Assembly: GCA_011800805.1 (NCBI GenBank)
Contig: MPNW01000185.1
Span: forward strand, 85,234 to 149,233
Length of the DNA: 64,000 bases
From: Hirudo medicinalis
Taxonomy: Eukaryota; Annelida; Clitellata; Hirudinida; Hirudinidae
Reading direction: 5' to 3'
Each line of letters opens with the position of its first letter. Positions within the stretch are counted from its first letter, which is position 1. Positions 24,273 to 36,275 of the stretch are shown here, one piece after another. The notes under the pieces were generated by a model that was given only the letters and a program-made list of their open reading frames with translations, had not been told where the DNA came from and did no database searches. The position numbers and the translations under genes were made by a program.

Positions 24273-27192
24273 ATGGAAAAGGAATTCAGTTCGACTCTGA
24301 TATCAGAAGACAAGATTGAAGCAACAAAACAGCAATCTCAATGGTCAGAGATACCAACCTCTAAAGAAGGTCCAACATCAAGAGTTGGACACTGTTGTTT
24401 GTTTGTTCCTGCTCTTAATGCTGGAGATCAAACTGCATTGCAAAGTCTTGGAGGAGGCCTCTACATTGTGGGTGGAGCAGATCCCAGCCAATCACTTAAT
24501 GACGTTCATGTCCTTGAACTTGATCCATTTTCATGGAGCATGCTCATGATTGGTCCTTTTCGTGCCAGGTGATGAACTGATCTAATTGACTAGCTTTATA
24601 GCTATACACGTGTAAACTTTACGTATTGAAATGGACGTTAATTAACCAAACACACACTTTTTTTATGTAAAATGTTATGTTATTTTTCACAACATTTTGA
24701 ATTGAGATAGTCTCTGTTTTTCTTCAAGATATGAGCATTCAGCATTCATCTCTGAAGTCCACCCCAACAAAATTTTCATTTTTGGAGGTGCAGATGAGAA
24801 TGGGAACAAAAATGACATTCAGTGCCTTGAAATGGGTGAATTCAAATGGTCCAACATCACCCCATCTGGGGAACTCCCCACTCCCAGAACCTATCACAAT
24901 GGGGTTTGTGTCAGAGACAAATTCTTTGTCTTTGGTGGGGGAGGTTTGGGTTCTCATGCCATTGATGATGATGAGGTTGGTTTTTTAGGTTATGGCTTTT
25001 AATGAAACAAAGCATTTTGGTGCATTTTGAATCTTTGGTGCTTCACCTGAATACTTTACCTGGGACAACCAGAATATTTTATTTCAGACTAGATTTAACA
25101 TATAATTAATTAATATTAAATATAATTAATTTATTGAGATTAAATCCTACAAAATAATTGAACCTGTTAGTGTTACATCAACAACATTTGTATTAGTATG
25201 ATATTTATATTGATAGCCAAAGAGAATTTTAATTAGAATCAATAACCTAGATTATGATACAAGTTAGTAATAATAACACCTAAACATTACAATACAATAA
25301 TATTTAAACATACATAATGTCTAATTACCAATGGGATGATGTTATTTGTGCTAAAAAAAAAACCCCATTACTATAATATACTAACCTTAATGAAATACTA
25401 ATTTATTAATTTTCCTACAGATGCATGTCTATGATATCACCAACAACCACTGGCAGACCCTTCCAACCAATGGCGTGCGTCCTTCCAAACGCCTCGGTCA
25501 AGTAATGGTTGCCATGGACAACAAGATTTACCTGCATGGTGGCATGAATGAGATGGATATTTTTGATGACCTTCATGTGCTCGACCTTGACACGTGTTCG
25601 TGGACCTGTATGGAAGTTAAGGTGGGTTGGTTCTTATGCCCCTGATTAAGAATGCCACGCTGAATTGAGTCATCCTCAGTGGCAAGGGGGTAAGTGCCCT
25701 ACCCATGTCAGTGTACTTTTGATACTTTTCTAAATCCGTATAATTCATAAATAATTTATCGATCTTAATTAAGACCCAGTAACATTTGAAAGCTTATGAC
25801 ATGAATATTTATTACATAACATAAGATGACTAAATTACAAGTGTCATTGCTTTCCATGTGTCTTTCCATCTTTACTGCAAAAGTAATTGTCTGCCACTAA
25901 TCCACCATTGCCATACTTTACTGTTGTAATATTTATGTACACATAAAAAATTGTGACGTCCTTCCTCGACTGGTTTTAAAATCCTGGCTATGATGGTCAA
26001 TATATTTATTAGATTAGTTTTATTTTATGAGCTTATTTACACCTATGAGACCTGCCCAGTTTACATGTTTGAAAATATCATTTCATTTCTCAAATGTTTA
26101 CGTTTACATATTTTACAAATGTTTACATTTACATTTACAAATGTTAATGTTTAATTGCAGTCATTGACAACATTGTTATACATGCCATTTAAATAAATGT
26201 CATTCTTCCCTTTACCATATCAACCAAGATCATAATTATGCAATGTAAAATGTCAACAATTATGCAAATTCAACTGGAATTCAAGCTGTGGAAATTATTA
26301 ATTATTCATAACTATATAGATATGAATATCTCATATAACTTATATTTGAATATTCAACCGATAGGGTGACAAACCAAGTCCAAGAACATCTCATGGAGCA
26401 TTGCCCACAGCAACCACATATTCATCTTGGGTGGATTGCTCGGAGAATCGACATCAGACGAGGTGTTCCAACTTGACATCGGTCAGTAGGCCTGGTTACT
26501 TTTACTTACCTATCCTATTACATTCCACTATTTGAAAATTAATCAGTTATTAGTTAATTACAATTTAAATCTTGAATTAGCCATTCCTGTTGAGATTTTT
26601 ATTCATTTTTTTGGTCCATCATATTTTCATTGTAATGTTTCTTCATTTGTCAAAAAATTATTCAAAATCTATTTCTGTGACATGAAGTTATTTATTGTTT
26701 TGAATTGTGCTATTAATTATGTAATTATGATAATGCAATCCCAATTCCTCATGATTATAATAATTGACCCTTAATTAAATAAATTTAATACTGATGATGA
26801 GATGTTAATGTTCATGAAGAGACGAGAACCTGGACAAAGAGAGACGACTTGACCATGCCCCGGGCTGCTCTTGATTTTGCTTTATGTTGCTTCACTGGCT
26901 ATCTGGGTGAGATTTGCATATTATTTTTAAGCAAGACTTTAATTTATGATAATTGACCATAATCCATTATGCTTATCCATTTTATTTGTTTAAACCTTCA
27001 GGCAACAACAACGCAGATAATATCCAATCCACTTCATTTGAAACCAGTGATGACAAAGACTCTGCCTCTCCAGAAACCAGAGATCCCGAACTCACGACCT
27101 TTGCCATCATACATGGAGGCATGAACCACGCTGGGGACATTTTTAATGATTGTTATGTCATACCTTTAGTACCCAAACCCTGTGACGAGTGA
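24273..27192 (+). CDS. RABEPK: Rab9 effector with kelch motifs (apparent 1-base frameshift)
   Basis: Kelch beta-propeller that in mammals binds Rab9-GTP and helps endosome-to-Golgi recycling of mannose-6-phosphate receptors. Exons: 24273-24568, 24729-24975, 25421-25621, 26365-26481, 26820-26906, 27002-27192; about 379 aa if exon 4 is read through (human 372). Kelch blades are clear: RVGHCC..YIVGGA, RYEHSAF..FIFGGA, PRTYHNG..FVFGGGG, R-LGQVMV..LHGG, PRTSHG..IFILGG, ending TFAIIHGGMNHAGD as in human. In exon 4 the frame changes between SHGA and AHSNHIFILGG, at about 26394-26402. One missing base would restore alignment to the human repeat. This could be a sequencing error, a real mutation, or use of a different acceptor (AG at about 26378-26379) that drops the kelch residues GDKPSPR. 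ATG 24273 was chosen because the conserved region starts soon after it. Confidence 0.9.
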
Positions 27193-27596
27193 AATGCATC
27201 TGTCTTGGGATTTTTTGTTGGGGGTGGTGTGCACTACAAAATTGTTCTAGTTAGTTAGTAGTGCAATGATGTGCACTGAAGACAAGTGGGATTGCATATC
27301 TTTTACATGATTAAATGTAACAAATTGTTACATTGCAAAAGAAGCTTGTTTTGAATGACATTAATTAATTACTGTCTTGAGTCAAAGTGGCCACCAAAAT
27401 AAGCAATGTCAAGGCATGCTGTCATCAACGCAATCAGAATCTGAAGTTGCTTTTTTGTGTAATAATTGAAAGCAAATATAGCCAAAGATAATGCCGCCAT
27501 AAAAATGAATGTACTTAATGAACTGCAAAAATGAAATAGTTTTCTTTATTTCTCCCTGTTTGGGAGTCTAGGAATGAGGCAGGTCGATAAAAAAAA
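27193..27596. other. Convergent 3' region RABEPK / CFAP299
   Basis: About 400 bp between two convergent stop codons, holding both 3' UTRs. Nothing else recognised. Confidence 0.4.
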
Positions 27597-29114
27597 TCAT
27601 GATTTTCTTTTTGTGATGTGGTCGAATACGACCACGTGAAGATAGTTCGGATCCTTGATGTCTGCTCTGATCGAGTTCTCGCCTGGTGTCAATGCCTGGT
27701 TAAATAATATAGACGGTATGATTAATTGACTAGCCGCAGTTGTTTATCTCATTAACTCTAACAAATTAGTGACTTAATTATTCAAAACAAAATCAGCAGA
27801 TTTTACTTTTTAAAAGTGCAAGTGACTATTCCTATTAGAATATAAGTATATTTCATTTGCATATAATTGAGCAATCTATTAATTGGTGTACGTTAAGTGG
27901 TTCCCATAAATGATGTTATATTCATCTCTGCATCTAAGCAACCGTTTGTTATTTCATCGATAATAAGATAAGACTATAAGACTAACTCTGGGATCCACAT
28001 TGACGATCTTTCTGTCTCTTTTGTTCCTGAAGAGGAGACCAGTAGGATTGTCTGTGATGACTTGATAGTTGGGAGTTGAATTTGAAGTTGACATCTGAGT
28101 TTCCCAGTTGAAGAAACTGCCAGACAAAATCAGTTGGTTTCGAAGATATATAACTTATGATATAAACCCTCATGGAACTAGCACAAGTTACTTCATTCAA
28201 ATAATTGTAGACTTTCACGGGCTTGGATACCAGTGTGACCAAATAAGATGGACTGTTCTTATTTCAATAAATGTCACTGAGTCCAAACCTGAGGTCCGAA
28301 GGCTTCGGCATGAGTTTCTTCTTTCCACTGAAGTAGATATCAAAATCCTCTACTTTCAGTCTGTGTGCATAATCGATGTATCCAGAAACCTCTTGATTGC
28401 GATTATTTTGGTCTCTTATGAAGATTATTGTCTGGTAGTAAATGGTTTAAAAATGTGAATGTAGCTACAGAAACCCTTGCAAGCAAGTAGGAATTGAATT
28501 CCTGATGGAGCTGCACCAAGGCAAAAGCCTTAACCATTCGACGATTGAGGCTCATACATCTTATGTGTATTGTTGCATTACATTAATTATGAAATATAAA
28601 CTTATTTAGAAAAGACAAAATCTATAAATCAATCTGCCTATACATTAGTATGAGTTCTCACTTACTGACATAATTCCATTTCTGTTACCCTCCTCTCTGT
28701 CACAGAGCTCAGCAAGCAAAGGATTTTCCTCTCTAATAACAACCCTGTTAATGCTCCTGAAACAGTAAAAAAAGTTGAAAAAAGGAGAACCATATTTTGA
28801 TTTTAAACGCTAACAGCAACTGATTCTTTTTGGCCTGTCTGTTCGCCTCGACCGCCTGCTTACGGGCCAGAAATTCTTCTAGTTTCAGCACTTCACCAGT
28901 CCCTCTGTGTCCTAAGCCCACCAATTCTCTGGCAAACTCTTCATCCTGCAATAGTTTATGGCGTACTTTGCTTAGAGCGTTGTGCTCATCTTTAGGATGC
29001 TTTTGGAATTACCTCCAAATAAAACAAATCCAATGGAGAAATATGAGAATCCAAAAATTCTTCGTAGGTGTTGTAATCTGTGATAGCATCTGCGCCCCTA
29101 ATCGTGTTCTCCAT
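27597..29114 (-). CDS. CFAP299: Cilia- and flagella-associated protein 299
   Basis: Homologue of human C4orf22/CFAP299, a testis- and cilia-linked protein. Exons (minus): 29114-29013, 28945-28815, 28756-28666, 28431-28289, 28116-27987, 27695-27597. Phases agree, giving 231 aa (human 233). Conserved blocks run in order: [114 protein letters not shown], and the C-terminus [10 protein letters not shown]. Intact. Its presence says the organism makes motile cilia or flagella. It is divergent from PGS1, with 229 bp between starts. Confidence 0.96.
28468..28558 (-). repeat. tRNA-like / SINE-type remnant in a CFAP299 intron
   Basis: On the minus strand the sequence contains GTCGAATGGTTAAGGC, close to an RNA polymerase III A box. 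About 30 bases later comes AGGAATTCAATTCCT, which folds as a T-arm with a B-box-like loop. This matches the layout of tRNA-derived SINE heads or a tRNA pseudogene. The acceptor stem does not pair convincingly, so it is unlikely to be a working tRNA. Confidence 0.4.
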
Positions 29115-29343
29115 GTTGCCTTAGAAACGAAAAGGGCAGGATGATTCTACTACATAGATATGTAAAATTCTTCGGCAGGATACGATTTAAAGTATGGAGA
29201 TGGCGATAAGTCGAGTTGTTCGAGTCATTCGGCATTTTCGGCAAAATCACGATGTTCTACTCAAAAGCTGTAGGTTAGAATTAATTAACGACTGTTCTTT
29301 GTGTTTTTGTGGTACTACATTTTTGTTTACTGTTTGAAGAACA
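29115..29343. promoter_or_regulatory. Compact bidirectional promoter CFAP299 / PGS1
   Basis: Only 229 bp separate the two divergent start codons, so both genes must start transcription within or across this interval. It has scattered CG dinucleotides, unusual in this AT-rich region. No TATA box is evident. Confidence 0.5.
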
Positions 29344-32315
29344 ATGGCCACTTGGCGAGAAGAAGCCTGCAGCAATATTAAGTCGCAGAATGATGCATTC
29401 TTAAACCAAACTGAAGCAAATTCAAATGCAAGGAATAATTTAAAGACTCAAATGACGAATGCAGATGATAGCTTAGTGTCAAACTTTGGTTGGCTCAAAA
29501 GTCATGCCTCTACTTTCAAGCTACATGGGAACAAAGTTGAAATCATTCAGGAGCCCTGTGAATTTCATAGAAAATTAAAAGTTATTTGTGGTTATGCCTA
29601 TTTCAATGAAAAACAATTAGCATTTAATCATTCTATTATTTCTTTTGAATGTTATCTTAATTGTTCATATGTCACTTTCTGCCAACTTATTTATATAATT
29701 TGTAGACTTTAGCTAGAAATTCAAAGAAAAGAATTCTTCTTGCATCGCTTTATTTAGGAACAGGTTCACATGAGAAGGATTTGGTAGGCTTTATTATTGA
29801 TTTAATTGAAAGATTCTGTGGTATATACTAGAACCAATTTTTTATGTCATGGTTAGTTAGTCATCTCTTCATTCTGTAGGTGGACAGTTTGGAAGAAGCT
29901 CTGATCAGTTCAAAATCAGACAATGGTGATCTTAAGGTTACAGTCATTTTGGACCACATGAGAGGTTCAAGAGGAATCACAAATTCAAGATCAATGCTAA
30001 TGCCTCTCATCAAAAAATTCTTCAAGCCCTGGTCATCATCACCCTCTTCTCAGGTTCAAAATGATTCCGACCGGACATCCATGCAACTCTTTTTGTATCA
30101 TACACCTGATTTACAAGGGTGGCTAAAACAGGTGAGCGCAAGTATTTTGATAATTTTTTTCACTTTCTTTGAGTGAATTTAATTAATTCAGATTTTGTTT
30201 TTAATAGCTAGACAATTAAACTAGCTGGCAGAGTTAATTAGTTAAGAATTAGAGGGATAAATAAATAACAAATAATTTCCTAGTGTTATTAAAATGAAAT
30301 TAAAATGATTTGGAATAATCTCATGTTTTTGAGACCACTATCATCTTGTTCAATTTTTAAAATCATTCTTGCACTGTTATTATTGCTACTCATTGTTATT
30401 GTTATTATTTTTGTTATTATTATTGTTGTTTTTAATTCATGTTTATTTGCAATATCATGACATAATAAGCCACACAAGCCTGCCCTGGCAACACAAACAA
30501 ATGCAAACTATTAATTGATAGTAATGATCTACCAGTCTTACCTGAGAGGTTCAATGAGGTGGTTGGCCTCTTTCACATCAAAGCCTACATATTTGACGAT
30601 TCTGTCATCATCAGTGGGTCGGTTAGGAATTCAATTTTATGCTTGGTGTTGAATGATAATCACTTGTATTATTATTATTATTATTCATGATATATTTTAC
30701 GGAGTGATCAAATATTTTCTTCATGTTGGGATTTTTTTGTTTATTTGTTTGATTTTTTTGAAGTTCTAAGTTTCGCTTCCAAGAAAATTAACTGAGAATT
30801 TGTTCTTTTGACATGTAACATTATATGTCTTACCAGTTTCTACTGGCACTTACATAGTGGTCATTAAAACCCTTTTTGCCTATTTGACACAGTGCCAACT
30901 TGAGTGAGTCATACTTCACTGACAGACAGGACCGTTACATCCTCATAAAGGACTTCAAACCTCTGGCAGACTTTTACGATCACCTCCTCACAACCATTTC
31001 AAAATTCTCCTTCCTGGTCCAACCCGACGATTCTTTGCATTACTTCGATGAAGATCATCATCCTTATTTGAGTGAGTTACAACTGGGAGTCGTTTGATTA
31101 GCTGACCGTTGTATAAAATATTTCTAGAGGAATCCAGCAATTCAGAATTCAGGAAGAAATTGAGAGAGGAAGTTGAAGAGGTGATAAGACCTCAGTTACG
31201 AGTGGATCCGACATCAGATGATGATTGCGACACGGTCCTTCATCCTCTGGTTCAGATGGGGCCTGTCGGTGTTGACCAGGATCGTTTCCTCACCGAACTT
31301 GTCCTTAAGAAACTTCCCAATGGCTCACACGTCTTTCTTGCCAGCGGCTACTTCAACCTCACAGACGAATACATGAGGATCATTATTGACCAATCACAGG
31401 CAAGGTTTAACATCCTCACAGCTGCTCCTCAGGTTTGTGTGAAATATTTTATTTTATTTGAAAAAGTTGGTCTGTGATTCTTTACCTTGAGTTGTTGGTT
31501 AAGAAAAGTAAGCGATTTTCATGTGACATTACTTTTTGTATTGTAACAAATTTTCCCTTTTTTGTTGCAAATGTTTTTATTTTATAATCTTCATTCATAG
31601 GCAAACAGCTTCTTTGAATCTCCTGGAATATCCAAATACATCCCAGTGGCCTACACACAAATCTCAAAAAGGTTCCTTGACGATGTTCATGGAGAGAAAC
31701 AAGAAGATAGGATAGTGATCCAGGAATACATCAGGCCAGAATGGACTGTGCATGCCAAGGGGATGTGGATTTACCCCTCTGAAGTGCATGGGGAGGCCTC
31801 TCTCCCCTACATGACCATGATTGGGTCTCCAAATTATGGTACTGTACAAATCACTAACACTCCGAATTTAACTCAAAATAATTTTGATAACAATTTCCCT
31901 CTTGATAATTATGTTCTTAAAATCCCACTTGAGAGGTAATTCCTTATTTGAGTTTATCAGCTGATTTCTCTCTACCACATGTTATTGAGTTATGAGGAGG
32001 GCTATTTATTGTTCTGATCAGGTTACAGGTCAGTCAAAAGAGATCTTGAAAGTCAGGTCATCGTAATCACCACCAACGATCTGCTAAGGAGACAGCTTCA
32101 TCAGGTGATAAATCTAAACATGCCAATTTCTTTCCAAAGTTTACCACATATAAACATCTTCAATTACATTAGTCCCTACGGCTTTACTGTTTTAGGAGAA
32201 AGAAAACATCTACAAAGATTCGGAATTTGTCTCAAGAGGGACATTCAACACTCCAGAAAGGGAAGTGCCCAGATGGTTGGTGTGGCTAACCCCCCACATC
32301 AAGAATTTTTTCTGA
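29344..32315 (+). CDS. PGS1: CDP-diacylglycerol-glycerol-3-phosphate 3-phosphatidyltransferase
   Basis: Mitochondrial phosphatidylglycerophosphate synthase, the committed step to cardiolipin, of the phospholipase D superfamily. Exons: 29344-29580, 29706-29783, 29880-30141, 30536-30617, 30893-31071, 31128-31432, 31601-31838, 32022-32104, 32196-32315. Phases agree, giving about 527 aa (human 556). It carries KRILLASLYLGTG; RGSRGITNSR; the first HKD motif HIKAYIFD at about 206-213, followed by SGANLSESYFTDRQDRY; SGYFNLTDEYM; the second motif VHAKGMWIY at about 431; then IGSPNYGYRSVKRDLESQ and the C-terminus LTPHIKNFF. The donor of exon 3 (30141) was chosen over a GTGAGC ten bases upstream because only it keeps frame with the conserved LPERFNE. 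A mitochondrial targeting sequence is not obvious at this start; a further 5' exon may exist. Confidence 0.95.
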
Positions 32316-32916
32316 TCCGTCGGTTCGCCTATAGGAATTTTCACCACAAGTCTAGGCTTTCCCAAGTAGGAATGAAATAAGAACTCTAGCTCAAGAAATG
32401 TCATCCAATCAAATTGTCAAGAGCTTAATAACTATTGAAACAAAATTATTGGGCCAAACCATTTGACCTAGTTAATTGCAAGAGTCCTCAAAATACCTTC
32501 GCACCACCGTACCCTCCTTTGTTTGTGGAGCTGCCACTGACTGATCATGCAACAAACTTCGATAAACGAGCACAAAAAAAAACGACATCACTCCAAATTC
32601 ATTCAAAAAGTAATTCAAATTCCTGATCTGTTTCTAAATGAAATAACAACGATGGTAAGGGTTGCAGATGGTGACGGATGATACCGTGGTTGTAGTAATT
32701 GTGAGAGACCTTCAGGGACTGATCAAGCCATAGGTCACAGGTGGAACAACATCCAGCTGCGTTGTTTGGTTTGCCGTTCCAGGCCCGCTTTAAGAAAAGG
32801 GCAGGAACAGCTACATGTCAGAAATATGTTGATGCCGTGACCTATGTACACACATGCATTTACAAACATAAAAAGGGTGTCACATCAGTCCTTTGAGGGT
32901 GTATTCAATCAGGAAG
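32316..32916. other. Convergent 3' region PGS1 / acidic protein gene
   Basis: 600 bp between convergent stop codons, holding the 3' UTRs. Small open frames here have no recognisable product. Confidence 0.4.
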
Positions 32917-35296
32917 CTACCCGTCCACCTTGACCCCTTTGGAACATCCAGGGGTCTCTTCCATCATGAGGTTTTCAGCTGCCTTTTCATCTTTCTGCAA
33001 AAAAGTTAAAGCGGATATTTCAGTGACAGTTTAATACAATTATCACCAAATTATTATTATCATCAGTGAACTTAGATCTACCAGCTTCAAGGAAGAAAAA
33101 ATTTAAGCAATCCCACTCACTTCATTTGACATCTGACTGGCATTTCCTTGATCTTGTTCTAGCAATGGTAGTTGGCCTGATACTTCTTTCCTGTCATCGC
33201 AGGCAGAATCCTCTTCCCCGGAGAAAGACCTCCCAAAGGCATGTGCTTCGATCCTGCAATGCTCCCTCTCTATCCACACCCTGTGTTCATCAGCCAGCCT
33301 CCTATACTTCTCGTAGTCCTGCTTCAAGCAGGCCAACTTTTCGGCCATGTCCTCATTTACACCAGAGAGAAATTCTTCGCAGCTGTTCAAGAGCTTCTCC
33401 TTGTAGTTGAGGACAGATTCAAATTCCTTTAGTCTTCTCTCCTCGCGAAGTATTTTCCCCTCATTCCTTCGAACGACAGCCACCCGTTCTTCGAGTTCCC
33501 TGTCGAGGTGCCTGAGTTTGTGCTCCCAGATGGTCAAGATGGACTGTTTCCGTTTCAAGTCGTCATCCTGAAGGCCAAAAGAACTAGTCATGTAAGAGTC
33601 TTCACCGACGTGCCTTGGGGCTGAGGTACTGCTACTCGTGCCACTGCCGTGATGTCCAGAGGTTTGATGTTGGGCGGATGGACCTGAGCTCAATCTTGGT
33701 TTCGGTTTAGATTCTGCACAATAACGAGGAAATCGAAAATAGTCAGACTGTTTTGATTGACATGCTGTATGGGAGAACATGTGATGACAAATAGGATGCC
33801 TGAAGCTTATCATATCAAAACAAAAATAAAGCCCAGGGTTTGCCCCTCACCCATTCCATCTCTGGGTTTGCTGAACTTCCAGCCCTGGACATCGATTTTG
33901 ATCTTTTTGTTGCATGACTGTTTCTTTGAGCTGCCATCAAAGGACCTCTTGTTGGAGGAGGTCAGGACCTTCTTCTCACTTGGTGCCTGCTGCCTATATG
34001 AGTAGTCATCGATGTCATGTTCGTGATCATCGTCTTCATCGTGAAAGAGCTTGCCCTTTATTCTTCCGGTTAGGTGCCAGTCTTCCTCGCTCGGCAATTC
34101 ATCATCTTCGGCTTTCTTCTTTTTAGGTCGACCTCCCTGCGATCTCTTGCCCTTAAGGGGAAGGTCGTCGTCATCAAAGAGCACAAGGGTCTTCTCTTCC
34201 TTTTTTGTCATGGGGGCTTTCTTTTTCATTGATTTTTTCTGGTGACCATCGGCTGAATAAGAAGAACACATCTTTAGAAGCCTAATATCACTTTTTAAAG
34301 TTACATCACAAAAAATACTCAAATATAAATAATGAAACAATAATTCATTTATCTGACACTGCAGTGTCAATGAACTGAAACTATACCTGTAAAATCCTCG
34401 TCGTTGTCATCATCATCATTCAGCTCCTCCAGATTAAGTTCTGTCTCGTCCTCTCGATTCTTTCTTTTCTTCCTGACTCTGCTCTCATTCAAGGCATTAT
34501 CATCCTCGTCATTGCCGACCATGTCGGTTTCATCTTCGTACTCATCATCTTCATCGTGAATCTCACCCTGAAGCATTTCGAAGACAGACCTTCTCTGAAC
34601 ATCCCTTTTTGGTCTTTTCTTAGCTGAATCCTTTCCTTCTGCCTCTTCATCATCTTCTTCACCCATTTCTTCTTCCTCTTCATCAATTTTGTCTTGGTCC
34701 TGCATATACCATAGAGTGAATTAATAATTAATAAGTAAAAATAAAAGAAACTTTAATATGGAGTAGAATGTTATGACACAATTTTTAAGTTAAAAAGCAA
34801 TTGACAAATGATTGCTTGATGCAAAACTAGCCTTGCAGTTTTCCTCTATCTCTATTTCTCGAGCATTTTCTCTCCCACCCTTAGAGTTTTCAGATCCCTT
34901 TTTTATGGTGATCTCTGTTGGCACAAGTTCTTCATCTGAGGCCAGTGTTTGCCCTTCTTCAAGTACTGACTTTTTGTTTGGTGTAATGGAGCGAACAGAA
35001 TCTTCCTTGAAAGTCAAGATTTCTGCATTTTCAGCTGAGCTGTCACAAGTCTTCATCGTACTACTATCAACCTGCTCATCTGAAAGCTGATGTTTGTGTG
35101 GTATACCGTTTATGGCCGGTTCCTTGACATCCAGCGAGCTTGATGAATTATCAGCACTAAGTACTGGAGGCAACGAAGCAGAAGCAAGGGTGGTCACTTC
35201 GACGTCCATCATACGACGATCGCAAAAATTGTTTACTTGACAATCGGATTCGTCTCTAGAAATCATGTAACCAATCAATGTAATTACATACACCAT
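32917..35296 (-). CDS. Acidic, AT-hook-like nuclear protein with coiled coil; unrecognised
   Basis: Minus-strand exons: about 35296-34830, about 34700-34387, 34252-33851, 33713-33121, 32994-32917; about 600 aa. The N-terminal exon is Ser/Glu-rich and disordered. Exon 2 is strongly acidic (Glu/Asp runs) with basic KKRPKRD and VRKKRKNR patches. Exon 3 has KRSQGGRPKKKK, an AT-hook-like GRP core, then more acidic and Lys-rich sequence. Exon 4 has a Ser/His linker and a coiled coil of about 130 residues (IWEHKLRHLDRELEERVAVV onward). The last exon ends GVKVDG. Nuclear, chromatin- or nucleolus-associated action is inferred from composition only. The start is uncertain (three in-frame ATGs at 35296, about 35264 and about 35213), and so is the exon 1-2 junction; exons 3-5 join cleanly. 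I do not recognise the family. Confidence 0.65.
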
Positions 35297-36275
35297 GTCG
35301 ACGACAATTAATCGGTCTCTATGAGGCGAAACATTTTGGAACTATACCCGACTATGGAGGATAAATAATTGATCGAAATTAAAATCAAGATTAATCTAGA
35401 TCAAACCTTGGAAATGCAGACGTCCACGGCGTTACCTGGATATCAATACGTTATAAAGGTTCGCGATTGAGCGGATCTCCTAATAAATATTTATCGTTGA
35501 ATTCAGGCTCTGTAATTAAATAAAGAACAAAGCTATAACATCCGTCGATCAATTCATCGAAAGCGATTTTCGCACGAATGAAAGATCGAATTGAGTTTGA
35601 ACGATAAAAAAAGTAACACAAATAAGCAAAAACCTCTAATCGAGCACGCCTGTAGAATCGAGTCAAAGCGCAAACTTTTTGTATTTTACTTTTAATATAA
35701 GTCAATTTTGTTAAATCTACATTTGTAAAAAAAAGTTTAAAATTTAATATACTGCAGACGACGAATCACATATATCGCTACTTTCTAGCCTCCTTTCGGA
35801 CACTTCACCAGAAGAAGCGACTATCTTTTCGTCCTTTTATTGCTATAAACAAGTAATCCAAAACTTCAGCGCCTCTGAATCAAGATCAGGAAAAAGTACC
35901 TAACATTAATTGCCTAGTCCAGTACCTATGCAGACTAACAAAATCTACCACCGGATTTTAATTTTTCAAAAATTCTAAAGCTGTAAACGGTGATAAGTAT
36001 CACTCGCTAAATGAAACAAAATATCAAAGTTGCAGATTACCGTGAAAAAATCAAATCGAAGTCAGAATAAATATTGAAAAGGGTGAAGGCATCATCAGGT
36101 AAATTGTTTTCTGCGCTCGTTAACAAGTTTATTCAAGTTGTTTCGGATGTATTCATCTCTCAACGAAGATGTCAAAAAAATGGAAAAATAAACTAATCCA
36201 ACATACTCTTGCACAACGGCAGCAAGATACCAATCACTCAATCATTCCATGCACTGCTCGTCTACCACAAACTAT
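35297..36275. other. Promoter of acidic-protein gene and 3' flank of IFRD gene
   Basis: About 980 bp, AT-rich. Both flanking genes are on the minus strand, so this holds the IFRD 3' UTR and the next gene's promoter. No ORF with family resemblance. Confidence 0.35.
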
